64,000 nt of DNA from Pseudomonas sp. P8_241 (GTDB lineage: Bacteria > Pseudomonadota > Gammaproteobacteria > Pseudomonadales > Pseudomonadaceae): positions 2,492,001 to 2,556,000 of the forward strand of contig NZ_CP125377.1 in assembly GCF_034008315.1 (NCBI RefSeq), written 5' to 3'. This document shows, piece by piece, positions 33,185-41,557 of the stretch. The notes under the pieces were generated by a model. It worked only from the letters and a program-made list of their open reading frames with translations. It was not told the origin of the DNA and searched no databases. Positions within the stretch are counted from its first letter, which is position 1, and every line of letters starts with the position of its first letter. The position numbers and the translations under genes were made by a program.

Positions 33185-35083
33185 ATGGAGAACAAACACG
33201 TGAGTTCCGAATTCAGATCGCAACCCCACACCGATACCAGTGCGCCGCGCTACCGTCACGTGTCCATCGGTCGCGCGGCGGTCGAGGTGACAGAGCAGCA
33301 GGGCGCATTGCACATGCGTTCACTGGCGCCATTGGCCGAGTTTGCGCCACGACTGCTCGACCGCCTGGTGCATTGGGCCAGCGTGCGTCCCGAGCAAACC
33401 TTCATCGCTGCCCGCCAGGCTGACGGTGAATGGCGTCGGGTCAGTTACGCCCAGATGCTCGACAGTGTCCGGGCGATTGCCCAGAGCCTGTTGAGTTACG
33501 GCCTGTGCGCAGAGAAACCGCTGGTGCTGCTTTCCGGCAACGACATCGAGCATTTGCAGCTGGCGTTCGGCGCCCTGTACGCGGGCATTCCCTACTGCCC
33601 GGTGTCGCCGGCCTATTCGCTGCTGTCCCAGGATTTCGCCAAGCTGCGGCACGTCTGCGACCTGCTGCAGCCGGGCCTGGTGTTTGTCAGTGATGCCGCC
33701 GCCTACCAACGCGCCATCGAGGCCGTGCTACCCGCTCAAACGCCATTGATTACTGTCCAGGGTGAAGTCGCGGGGCGTCGCCAGGTCAGCTTTGCCAGCT
33801 TGCTTGAACAACCGGGCGGGGCCGAGGCCGAAGCAGCGTTTGCCAGTACGGGGCCGGACAGCATCGCCAAGTTCCTGTTCACCTCCGGCTCGACCAAATT
33901 GCCAAAGGCAGTGATCACCACCCAACGCATGCTGTGCGCCAACCAACAGATGCTGTTGCAGACGTTTCCGGTGTTCGGCGAAGAACCCCCGGTGCTGGTG
34001 GACTGGTTGCCGTGGAACCACACTTTCGGCGGCAGCCACAACGTCGGCATCGTGTTGTACAACGGCGGCAGCTTTTACCTGGATGACGGCAAGCCCACGG
34101 CGCAGGGTTTCGCGCAGACCCTGCGTAACCTCAAGGACGTGTCGCCAACCGCTTACCTGACCGTACCGAAAGGCTGGGAAGAGCTGGCCTCGGCACTGGA
34201 GCAGGACGCGGAACTGCGGGAGATCTTTTTCAAGCGCATCAGCCTGTTCTTCTTCGCTGCTGCCGGTCTGTCGCAAAGTGTCTGGGACCGTCTGGACCGC
34301 GTCAGCGAACAGCACTGCGGTGAGCGTATCCGCATGATGGCCGGGCTCGGGATGACCGAGGCTTCGCCTTCCTGCACCTTCACCACCGGACCGTTGTCCA
34401 TGGCCGGTTATGTCGGCCTGCCGGCACCCGGTTGCGAGGTGCGCCTGGTGCCGGTGGACGGCAAACTGGAAGGGCGTTTCCGTGGACCGCACATCATGCC
34501 CGGCTACTGGCGATCAGCGCAGCAGACGCTCGATGCATTCGACGATCAGGGTTTCTATTGTTCCGGCGATGCGCTCAAGCTCGCGGACCCGTGTGATCCG
34601 CAATTGGGGCTGATGTTCGACGGTCGCATCGCCGAAGACTTCAAGCTGTCGTCCGGGGTGTTTGTCAGCGTCGGGCCTTTGCGCAATCGTGCGGTGCTCG
34701 AAGGTTCGCCCTATGTCCAGGACCTGGTGGTGACCGCGCCGGACCGTGAATGCCTGGGCGCATTGGTGTTTGCGCGGATGTTCGAATGTCGACGGTTGTC
34801 TGGGCTCGCGGGCAGTGCCAGCGACAGCGAAGTGTTGGCCAGTGCGCCGGTGCGCGCGTGGTTCGCCGACTGGTTGCAACGGCTCAACCGCGAGGCCACG
34901 GGCAATGCCAGTCGACTTGAATGGATCGCCTTGCTCGACGAGCCGGCTTCCATCGACCGGGGAGAGATCACCGACAAGGGCTCGATCAATCAGCGTGCGG
35001 TCTTGCAGTGGCGTGCAGAAAAGGTCGAAGCGCTGTATCGCGGACTCGACCCGGCCATTTTGCGCGCCGGAGCGAAGTCATGA
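33185..35083 (+). CDS. fcs: Feruloyl-CoA synthetase
   Basis: About 632 residues. The start may be ATG 33185 or GTG 33200; the GTG has GGAG nine bases before it. The AMP-forming acyl-CoA ligase domain shows FTSGSTKLPKAV (P-loop), PWNHTFGGSHN, and GLGMTEASPSCTF; the C-terminal adenylation core motif is IDRGEITDKGSINQR. It activates ferulate, caffeate or p-coumarate with ATP and CoA. Its stop overlaps the thiolase start (ATGA). Confidence 0.94.
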   Translation: MENKHVSSEFRSQPHTDTSAPRYRHVSIGRAAVEVTEQQGALHMRSLAPLAEFAPRLLDRLVHWASVRPEQTFIAARQADGEWRRVSYAQMLDSVRAIAQSLLSYGLCAEKPLVLLSGNDIEHLQLAFGALYAGIPYCPVSPAYSLLSQDFAKLRHVCDLLQPGLVFVSDAAAYQRAIEAVLPAQTPLITVQGEVAGRRQVSFASLLEQPGGAEAEAAFASTGPDSIAKFLFTSGSTKLPKAVITTQRMLCANQQMLLQTFPVFGEEPPVLVDWLPWNHTFGGSHNVGIVLYNGGSFYLDDGKPTAQGFAQTLRNLKDVSPTAYLTVPKGWEELASALEQDAELREIFFKRISLFFFAAAGLSQSVWDRLDRVSEQHCGERIRMMAGLGMTEASPSCTFTTGPLSMAGYVGLPAPGCEVRLVPVDGKLEGRFRGPHIMPGYWRSAQQTLDAFDDQGFYCSGDALKLADPCDPQLGLMFDGRIAEDFKLSSGVFVSVGPLRNRAVLEGSPYVQDLVVTAPDRECLGALVFARMFECRRLSGLAGSASDSEVLASAPVRAWFADWLQRLNREATGNASRLEWIALLDEPASIDRGEITDKGSINQRAVLQWRAEKVEALYRGLDPAILRAGAKS

Positions 35084-36321
35084 GCGCGGGTGGGCAGTAT
35101 TCGGCCTTTGCCGATGCGGCGATCATCGATGCGCTGCGAACGCCGTGGGTGGATCTCGGTGGGGCGCTGGCCGAGGTTTCGCCGATTGATCTGGGCATCA
35201 AGGCGGGGCGTGAAGTGCTGGCTCGTGCGCAAGTCGATCCTCTGGCGGTAGACAGCGTGCTGGCGGGTTCCATGGCTCAGGCCAGTTTCGATGCCTACAT
35301 GCTGCCAAGGCATATCGGCCTCTACAGCGGTGTGGCGCAATCGGTTCCGGCGCTGGGGGTGCAGCGTATTTGCGCCACCGGCTTCGAACTGTTGCGTCAG
35401 GCAGCCGGGCAATTGGATGACGGCGTGCAACTGGCGCTGTGCGTGGCCGCCGAATCGATGTCGCGCAACCCGATTGCCGCTTATACCCATCGCGGTGGCT
35501 TTCGCCTGGGCGCCGGGGTGCAGTTCAAGGACTTTCTGTGGGAGGCGCTGTACGACCCGGCTCCTGGTGTCGACATGATCACCACCGCCGACAATCTGGC
35601 GCGACATTATGGCTTGGCTCGCGAAGCCGTGGATGCCTACGCTTGCGCCAGCCATCAGCGTGCATTGGCGGCGCAGCAAGCGGGCTGGCTGGCGCCCGAG
35701 ATCGTTGGTGTAGTCACTCAGACCTTTGAGCTGCCAGGCTATCAGCCTCGCGGTATTCGCCTGCCACGCGGCATCGACGCGGTGAGCGAAGACAGCCATC
35801 CACGCCCCGGAGACCTGGCGGCACTGGCCCGATTGCGCGCCGTGCACGAAGGTGGGGTACAAACCGCCGGCAACAGTTGTGCAGTGGTCGATGGCGCGGC
35901 AGCGGCATTGGTCTCACGTGCTTCGGCTTGCCGGGATACGCCGTTGGCCTTACTGCGAGCCAGTGCGGTGGTCGGTGTGGCGCCGGAGTTCATGGGTATC
36001 GGTCCGGCACCGGCAATCCAGCTGCTGTTGCAACGCAGCGGCCTGAGTCTGGATCAGATTGACCGCTTCGAAATCAATGAAGCCCAGGCTGCTCAGGTTC
36101 TGGCCGTGGCACAGGCGCTGGAACTGGACGGCTCCCGTCTGAATGTCCACGGCGGCTCAATCGCGCTCGGCCACCCGTTGGCCGCCAGTGGCTTGCGTCT
36201 GGTGTTGACACTGGCCCGGCAATTGCGCGAACACAACCTGCGTTATGGGGTCGCCGCTGCCTGTGTCGGCGGTGGGCAGGGCATGGCATTGCTGATCGAG
36301 AACCCGGTCTGGCGCGCTTGA
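35080..36321 (+). CDS. aat: Thiolase (acetyl-CoA C-acyltransferase), hydroxycinnamate operon
   Basis: 413 residues from the ATG at 35080, translationally coupled to fcs. Thiolase residues are visible: the acylated Cys in RICATGFELL, the His in IALGHPLAASG, and the second Cys in AACVGGGQGM. In P. putida a beta-ketothiolase gene (aat) sits with fcs and ech, where its role is uncertain because the lyase route already releases acetyl-CoA; it may serve a minor beta-oxidative route. The N-terminus is slightly longer than average. Confidence 0.88.
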   Translation: MSAGGQYSAFADAAIIDALRTPWVDLGGALAEVSPIDLGIKAGREVLARAQVDPLAVDSVLAGSMAQASFDAYMLPRHIGLYSGVAQSVPALGVQRICATGFELLRQAAGQLDDGVQLALCVAAESMSRNPIAAYTHRGGFRLGAGVQFKDFLWEALYDPAPGVDMITTADNLARHYGLAREAVDAYACASHQRALAAQQAGWLAPEIVGVVTQTFELPGYQPRGIRLPRGIDAVSEDSHPRPGDLAALARLRAVHEGGVQTAGNSCAVVDGAAAALVSRASACRDTPLALLRASAVVGVAPEFMGIGPAPAIQLLLQRSGLSLDQIDRFEINEAQAAQVLAVAQALELDGSRLNVHGGSIALGHPLAASGLRLVLTLARQLREHNLRYGVAAACVGGGQGMALLIENPVWRA

Positions 36322-36627
36322 TCGCCAGTAATCCATGCGTTCGGGTGTCACCGCGTCGAGGGTAGGAGCGCCTGCAATGGGCAGCTCTTTTGGCCGGTGG
36401 CATCCATCCGGACAGCGAAATTGGCCATTACGATCCCCTTTTGGCCAACCTCACGCTGTGCTCCGGCCACACCGTCGGCAAGAATCAGGCACAGGTTGCC
36501 GATAGCGCAACGACCACCCAAACCACAACTAGAATTTCCAGATCCTTGCCCTTGGCCATTTTCAAGGCCGCTGCCGTGTACAGAACATAAAAACCATCGT
36601 ACTCACGCCACACTTGGGGAAAAATCC
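36322..36627. other. Intergenic region between thiolase and polyamine-binding genes
   Basis: 306 bp. No gene, terminator or clear operator recognised. The end (GGGGAAAAATCC) is the ribosome-binding region of the following gene. A promoter for that gene is expected here, but I cannot point to it. Confidence 0.5.
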
Positions 36628-37728
36628 ATGGTCACAATGAAACGCATGCTGGGCGCCACTGTTTGTGGACTGTCGCTGCTGGCCAGCGCGGTGCACGCCG
36701 AAGAGCGCGAATTGCGGGTGTACAACTGGGCGGATTACATCCTGCCGTCCGTGCCCAAGGATTTCGCCAAGGAAACCGGAATCAAGGTGACCTGGGACAC
36801 CTTCGATACCAACGAATCCCTCGAAGCCAAGCTGTTGACCGGCAACTCCGGGTACGACCTGGTCGTACCGTCGAACCAGTTCATCGAGACCCAGATCAAA
36901 GCCGGCGTGTTCCAGAAACTCGACAAGTCGAAGCTGCCGAACTGGTCGCATCAGGACCCGGCCTTGCTCAAGCTGCTGGACAAGAACGATCCCGGCAACC
37001 AGTACGGCATGCCTTACATGTACGGCACTGTGTTGATCGGCTTCAACCCGGCCAAGGTCAAGGCCGCGTTAGGGGAAAACGCGCCGGTAGACAGCTGGGA
37101 CCTGGTGTTCAAGCCCGAGAACATGGAGAAGCTCAAGGCGTGTGGCGTAGCGATGCTCGATTCGCCTTCCGAAATCCTGCCGATTGCCCTGCATTACCTG
37201 GGACTGGACCCGAACAGCCAGAATCCGGATGACTACGAAAAAGCCAAGGCGCTGCTGTTGAAAGTTCGCCCTTACGTCACCTACTTCAACTCGGCCAAAT
37301 ACATGACCGACATCGCCAACGGCGATATCTGCGTCGCCATCGGCTATTCCGGCAGTTTTTATCAATTCGGCAATCGCGCCAAAGAGGCGGGCAACGGCGT
37401 CGTCGTCGACTGGCGTCTGCCGAAAGAAGGTGCGCCGATCTGGTTCGATACGTTCGCCATTCCAAAAAGCGCGAAGAACGTCGACGAAGCCCACGCGTTT
37501 CTCAACCACTTGATGGAGCCGAAAGTCATCGCACCGATCAGCGACTTCCTCGGCTACCCGAATGCCAACACCGATTCGCTAGCGCTGATCAACAAGGACA
37601 TCACCGGTAACCCGAACCTGACGCCGACCAGCGAAGCGTTGAAGACGCTCTACGTGGTGCAGCCGCTACCGCAAAAGCTCGAACGTGTCCGTACGCGTGT
37701 CTGGACCAGCATCAAGTCCGATCAGTAA
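36628..37728 (+). CDS. Polyamine ABC transporter periplasmic binding protein (SpuD/PotF-like)
   Basis: 366 residues from the ATG at 36628. Signal peptide of about 23 residues ending ASAVHA before EERELRVYNWADYI, the family's typical mature start. Characteristic segments are VTWDTFDTNESLEAKLLTGNSGYDLVVPS (in pieces) and GVAMLDSPSEILP. It should bind putrescine or spermidine in the periplasm. No ABC permease or ATPase gene follows, so it is an orphan binding protein feeding a transporter encoded elsewhere. Possibly linked to the puu-like operon at 19.7 kb. Confidence 0.9.
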   Translation: MVTMKRMLGATVCGLSLLASAVHAEERELRVYNWADYILPSVPKDFAKETGIKVTWDTFDTNESLEAKLLTGNSGYDLVVPSNQFIETQIKAGVFQKLDKSKLPNWSHQDPALLKLLDKNDPGNQYGMPYMYGTVLIGFNPAKVKAALGENAPVDSWDLVFKPENMEKLKACGVAMLDSPSEILPIALHYLGLDPNSQNPDDYEKAKALLLKVRPYVTYFNSAKYMTDIANGDICVAIGYSGSFYQFGNRAKEAGNGVVVDWRLPKEGAPIWFDTFAIPKSAKNVDEAHAFLNHLMEPKVIAPISDFLGYPNANTDSLALINKDITGNPNLTPTSEALKTLYVVQPLPQKLERVRTRVWTSIKSDQ

Positions 37729-37780
37729 TCCTGATCCCTGTATGAGCAGCTGGTCGACGCTTGATTGCTCGCGATAGCAA

Positions 37781-37812
37781 TGGATCAGTCAACACACCTC
37801 TTGACTGATCCA
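37781..37812. terminator. Strong hairpin between convergent transcription units
   Basis: A perfect 12-bp inverted repeat TGGATCAGTCAA / TTGACTGATCCA with an 8-base loop, placed between the polyamine-binding gene and the end of the exopolysaccharide operon. No T run, so a probable bidirectional terminator or transcript-stabilising hairpin. Confidence 0.6.
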
Positions 37813-37859
37813 TCACCATTACGAGCAGTACGAATCAGTTCCCCGGATAAAACCTCGAA

Positions 37860-38552
37860 TCAAGCTCCCGCAGCCGCCGTGACCACCGGCCGTCCCGGTT
37901 TTCGCAGAGGATCCAGGCGCGAGCCGGTGTAGCGGGTTTCGCGGAAAAAGCGCCAGCGGCCGAACAGGCCATAAACGTGGGTGACGCGACCCTGTTCCTG
38001 ATAGCCCATGCGAATGTGCAGTTTCAGGGCCGGAACGTTGTGGGTTTCGCAGACGTCCACGACCTTGTTGCAACCTTGCGCCGCCATGGTTTGCCAGAGC
38101 GCAACCTGTACATCCACGGACAACCGGGTGCCGAAAAACGCGCGGATCATTTCCCCGCCGAACTCAAAGAACTCACCTTGCTTCACTGGAAACAGGCATC
38201 CGTAGTAGTGGCGGTCGTGGTAGTCGCGGGTGCTGCCCCAGATGAAGCCGATGGCATCGCCTTGCTCGTCCACATACATGTGCCCGGTATGACCTTCGGC
38301 AGCGAGTTCGGCCATGGTTTCGACGCGGTCGCCAAAGTGCCTGGCAAACGCCGTGGCGTTCTGCGGGGTAATCGTTACCTGTTTGACGGGGGGGTAGGGG
38401 CGCAGCTTGTGTGGCGGCACCGGGCTGACCAGATCGCGCTCCATCCAGAGCAACTCCCAATGGAAAAACACATAGCGTTTCCACAGTGTGCTGAACGTGC
38501 GGCTCAAGCCTTTTTGTTTGATTCGTTCGCGGAGTTTTTCGATCAGGCTCAT
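37860..38552 (-). CDS. GNAT-like acetyltransferase, exopolysaccharide cluster (copy A)
   Basis: 230 residues. The fold and C-terminal half (GCNKVVDVCETHNVPALKLH..RMGYQEQGRV) resemble a GNAT acyl-CoA domain, where 'NVPALKLHIRMGYQEQG' is the classic A motif end. The N-terminal 50 residues are a basic extension (IKQKGLSR, MERDLVSPVPPHKLRPY). It is the last gene of the operon, 205 bp after the ChbG-like gene. It has a close paralogue at 40788-41474. By context it probably acylates a sugar amino group of the repeat unit. Confidence 0.75.
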   Translation of the reverse strand: MSLIEKLRERIKQKGLSRTFSTLWKRYVFFHWELLWMERDLVSPVPPHKLRPYPPVKQVTITPQNATAFARHFGDRVETMAELAAEGHTGHMYVDEQGDAIGFIWGSTRDYHDRHYYGCLFPVKQGEFFEFGGEMIRAFFGTRLSVDVQVALWQTMAAQGCNKVVDVCETHNVPALKLHIRMGYQEQGRVTHVYGLFGRWRFFRETRYTGSRLDPLRKPGRPVVTAAAGA

Positions 38553-38757
38553 GGAGCCCTCCTTGGCCAGGGATTGGCCTTGCTGTGTGAAAGTAATGTT
38601 CGGTATAGATCACGGTGGCAATTTCTTGGCAGCGCGGTGATCAGCAAGTTGTATCAAGTTGTGTATCAGTTTTGACACAATTTTCAGGCGCCAAAAAGGT
38701 GCCCGTCCCAGGCCATTTCCGGGTATTAACAGCCCTGCAAAAACGGGGTTTGGAAGG

Positions 38758-39552
38758 TTATTCCAGAACGGCCTGAGCACGGTTTTGCGCGGCATTGCCG
38801 GCGACGCTATAGGCCACCCGCGGGACGCCGCGCAATCGCTGCTCCAGTAACGCACTCAAGGATTCGCCCGGCTCCAGATAGGCGTCGCCGAAGTCGGCGC
38901 CAAGCTGATTGGGGTGCGCGACGATCTCCAGCAAGCCATCGGTCGGTGGCTCTTCATTACGCAGGTCCACGGGGGTGCATACGTAGTCGGCGGTGGCGCC
39001 CGCGAGATGGCTCAGGCGACGGTTGAGCAAGTCCTTGAACACGCGCTTGGGCAGGCTGAGGTTTTGCCCCAGATTGCGCGCCAGTCTTACCGGTACGCCT
39101 TGGCGAGCGGCAAAACGCGCGACGATCTCGCCGACAGGCCAGATGTTGTGCACATGCTGATGGGAATCCAGGTGGCTGGGCCGCATGCCGTTATCGACAC
39201 AGCGTTGCCATTGGGCCTGGAGTTCTTCGAGCACGGCGTGGCGATCCTGGCGGCTGAGCCAGAGGCGCGTGCGCGCCAGATTGAGGTCGAACACACCGGA
39301 ACTGTCGCAAAAGTTCGGGCGCTGCAGAATGCTTTGGCTCAAAGGGCGGCCGTAGGTCAGGTTGAAATGCAGGCCGATGCGTCCTTCAAGCAATGGATGC
39401 CGGGCCAGGACGCAAGCCGCTTCGAACGCAGGCATGTTGGCCATGGCGGTGGCGGAACTGATGATGCCGGCCTGGAAGGCTCCCAGGATCACCGCGTTTT
39501 CGCAGGCACTGAGGCCGAAGTCGTCAGCGTTGACTATGACTTGCCGAGGCAT
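38758..39552 (-). CDS. ChbG/HpnK (YdjC-like) sugar deacetylase
   Basis: 264 residues from the ATG at 39552 (GGAGGGTGAAC upstream). The family's metal-binding Asp and His motifs are present: VNADDFGLS at the start, IGLHFNLTYG, and HLDSHQHVHN. Members remove N-acetyl groups from chito-oligosaccharides or lipid-linked amino sugars (ChbG, HpnK). Here it would deacetylate an EPS sugar or intermediate. It overlaps the upstream FemAB-like gene by 29 bp. Confidence 0.85.
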   Translation of the reverse strand: MPRQVIVNADDFGLSACENAVILGAFQAGIISSATAMANMPAFEAACVLARHPLLEGRIGLHFNLTYGRPLSQSILQRPNFCDSSGVFDLNLARTRLWLSRQDRHAVLEELQAQWQRCVDNGMRPSHLDSHQHVHNIWPVGEIVARFAARQGVPVRLARNLGQNLSLPKRVFKDLLNRRLSHLAGATADYVCTPVDLRNEEPPTDGLLEIVAHPNQLGADFGDAYLEPGESLSALLEQRLRGVPRVAYSVAGNAAQNRAQAVLE

Positions 39553-40783
39553 GTTCACCCTCCATGAGTTTTTCGGTAGGTGCAGACGTTTTTTTTGCAG
39601 GTGCTGTAACGGCGGGCGGAGTGACCGTCGCAACGGTGGCGGTGGCGGTGGCAGTGGCGGCTGTCGCTGTCGCTGTCGCCGCGCGGCGCGCACGCCATTG
39701 CTGCAATGACGGCTTGAGCCACTGCCAGACCCGCAACGCCAGCCCTAGTGCCAAGCCGCTGGGGCGCCACGAGTAGAAACTCCAGCGCCAGTGTTCGAGT
39801 TGCCCGGTCATGCGCTCATGCAACTGATGGCTGGAGTTTTCCAGGCTCACCCGTGACGCATCGATCCAGCGCCAGTTGTCTTCCAGGCCCCAGCGTATCC
39901 ATTCTTCGAGCAAGACCCGGCCGCTGCCCAGATCGGCATATTGCGGCAGGAACGCCAGGTTGTAATCGTACAGCCGACCCTGTTCCAGCAAGCCCAGGCG
40001 ATAACTGATGCAACGCCCCTCCAGTTCCAGCACCACCACGCGCACCAGACCCCGGGCGGCGAGGGCGGTGAAGGCGCGGTCCATCCACTGGCGGTGGCGT
40101 TCATCGGAGAAAATCCCGACCCCTTCATCGCCTTTCCAGCTCACCGCTTCGACTTCGCTGATGGCTTTGAGCAACGGTCCCATCGTTGTTGCATCGGGAG
40201 TGATCCGCCGCACCAAGGCCCCGCACGCGGCGATGCGTTTACGCGCCCGGCGCAGTTTGTAGCGTGGATCTCCCGAGACTTCCTGATGGTCGGCGTCGCT
40301 GATCAGATGCACCGGCACCCGGCAACTGAGGCGCTGCTCAGCTGTCGAGCTGCGAGACATCCACGCCTTGAGGGTCCGTTCCTCACTCGTGGGGCCCGCC
40401 AGTTCATTGAGTTGCAGCAAGGCGTGGGGCAGATGTTGACGGATCTCTGCCAGTGCCTTGCCGATGTCATCGCTGTCCAGCCTCGTAAGCAGCGCGAGGC
40501 GATCGGCCAGCGGATGCCCCAAATGGTGCAGGACCCGAAACGGCAATCGGGCGAAGCGCTCCACGGACGCCACCAGCGGCAGGCACAGCGCCAATGCTTC
40601 GTCCTGCCAACCCAGTAGCACGTGCAGTTGCTCGCCACTTTTGAGTGCCTGCTCCGACGCGCACAGCCAGGCCAGCGTGTTGAACGGCGTGTGGTCCGTC
40701 ACGCGCAAGCGCAACGCTTCGTAAGCCGTTGCCGGGAAGTCAGGAGCGCACACCGAGGTGCGCCATTCGAATCGTGCGCTCAT
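39524..40783 (-). CDS. FemAB/CelD-like GNAT acyltransferase with Ala-Thr tail
   Basis: 419 residues. The core (about residues 1-350) is of the CelD/BcsL GNAT type found in polysaccharide clusters: KLRRARKRIAACG, EVEAVSWKGDEGVGIF, and RLYDYNLAFLPQYADLGSGRVLLEEWIRW (in pieces). A hydrophobic patch precedes a low-complexity tail of alternating Ala-Thr, Ala-Val residues (about 367-388) and a Pro/Ala/Lys-rich end. The tail is encoded by a hexanucleotide-type repeat and overlaps the ChbG gene start. Probably modifies an EPS sugar. Confidence 0.78.
   Translation of the reverse strand: MSARFEWRTSVCAPDFPATAYEALRLRVTDHTPFNTLAWLCASEQALKSGEQLHVLLGWQDEALALCLPLVASVERFARLPFRVLHHLGHPLADRLALLTRLDSDDIGKALAEIRQHLPHALLQLNELAGPTSEERTLKAWMSRSSTAEQRLSCRVPVHLISDADHQEVSGDPRYKLRRARKRIAACGALVRRITPDATTMGPLLKAISEVEAVSWKGDEGVGIFSDERHRQWMDRAFTALAARGLVRVVVLELEGRCISYRLGLLEQGRLYDYNLAFLPQYADLGSGRVLLEEWIRWGLEDNWRWIDASRVSLENSSHQLHERMTGQLEHWRWSFYSWRPSGLALGLALRVWQWLKPSLQQWRARRAATATATAATATATATVATVTPPAVTAPAKKTSAPTEKLMEGEHASASHSQR
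39635..39679. repeat. Hexanucleotide tandem repeat inside the FemAB-like gene
   Basis: On the plus strand, GGTGGC at 39635, 39641 and 39647 with AGTGGC at 39653, followed by TGTCGC at 39662, 39668 and 39674. Each unit is 6 bp, so copy-number change keeps the frame and would lengthen or shorten the Ala-Thr/Val tail. Confidence 0.85.
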
Positions 40784-40787
40784 GTAA

Positions 40788-41474
40788 TCAAGTCACCGAA
40801 GCTGGGACAGGGGCACGTTCCGGTTTGCGCAAGGCATCCAGGCGTGAGCCGCTGTAGCGGGTTTCGCGGTAGAAGCGCCAGCCGAAAAGGCTATAGACGT
40901 TCATGATCCGCCCTTGCTCCTGATACCCCATGCGAATGTGCAGCTTGAGGGCAGGAATGTTGTGGGACTCGCAGACATCCACCACTTTGTTGCAGCCCTG
41001 GTCCGCCATGGCTTTCCACAGGTTCAGCTGGAAGTCGACCGACAGTGTTGTACCCCAATAGGCGCGGATCTGTTCTCCGCCGAACTCGAAGAACTCACCT
41101 GCTTTGACCGGGAACGTGCACCCGTAGTAGTGGCGGTCGTAGTAGTCGCGTTTGCTGCCCCAGATGAAGGCCACGGTATCGCCGTTCTCATCCAGGTACA
41201 TGTGCCCGGTGTGCCCTTCGGACGCGAGTTCCGCCATGGTGCCCACTCGGTCGCCGAAGTGCCGGGTGAAGGCCACGGCGTTTTGCGCGGTGATGGTTTC
41301 CAGTCGCAGCGGTTTATAGGGGCGCAGCTTGTGCGGTGGCACCGGGCTCACCAGATCGCGCTCCATCCACAGCAATTGCTCGTGATAGAAAACATAGTGC
41401 TTGCACAGCTTGCTGACGGTGGCTCGCAGGCCTTTTTGCTTGATGTGATCGCTGAGTTTACGCAGGACATTCAT
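40788..41474 (-). CDS. GNAT-like acetyltransferase, exopolysaccharide cluster (copy B)
   Basis: 228 residues, about 70% identical by eye to the 37860-38552 protein (shared MERDLVSPVPPHKLRPY, EGHTGHMY, RHYYGC, GCNKVVDVCE and ALKLHIRMGYQEQG). The GNAT A-motif region is intact, and the basic N-terminal extension is conserved too. It stands 5 bp before the FemAB-like gene (transcription order) and 83 bp after the glycoside-hydrolase-like gene. The two copies probably arose by duplication and may act on different sugars. Confidence 0.75.
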   Translation of the reverse strand: MNVLRKLSDHIKQKGLRATVSKLCKHYVFYHEQLLWMERDLVSPVPPHKLRPYKPLRLETITAQNAVAFTRHFGDRVGTMAELASEGHTGHMYLDENGDTVAFIWGSKRDYYDRHYYGCTFPVKAGEFFEFGGEQIRAYWGTTLSVDFQLNLWKAMADQGCNKVVDVCESHNIPALKLHIRMGYQEQGRIMNVYSLFGWRFYRETRYSGSRLDALRKPERAPVPASVT

Positions 41475-41557
41475 GGTTCAACTCCTGACGGGTTTTCCCG
41501 TGAGTGGAGTGGCTCAACGCGCAACGATTCGACTGCGCGGTAAAAAATCAATGAGGT

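Noticed and set aside
39635..39679. The hexanucleotide repeat as a CRISPR-like or phase-variation on/off switch
   Set aside because: No spacers, and units of six preserve the frame, so it cannot switch the gene on and off.
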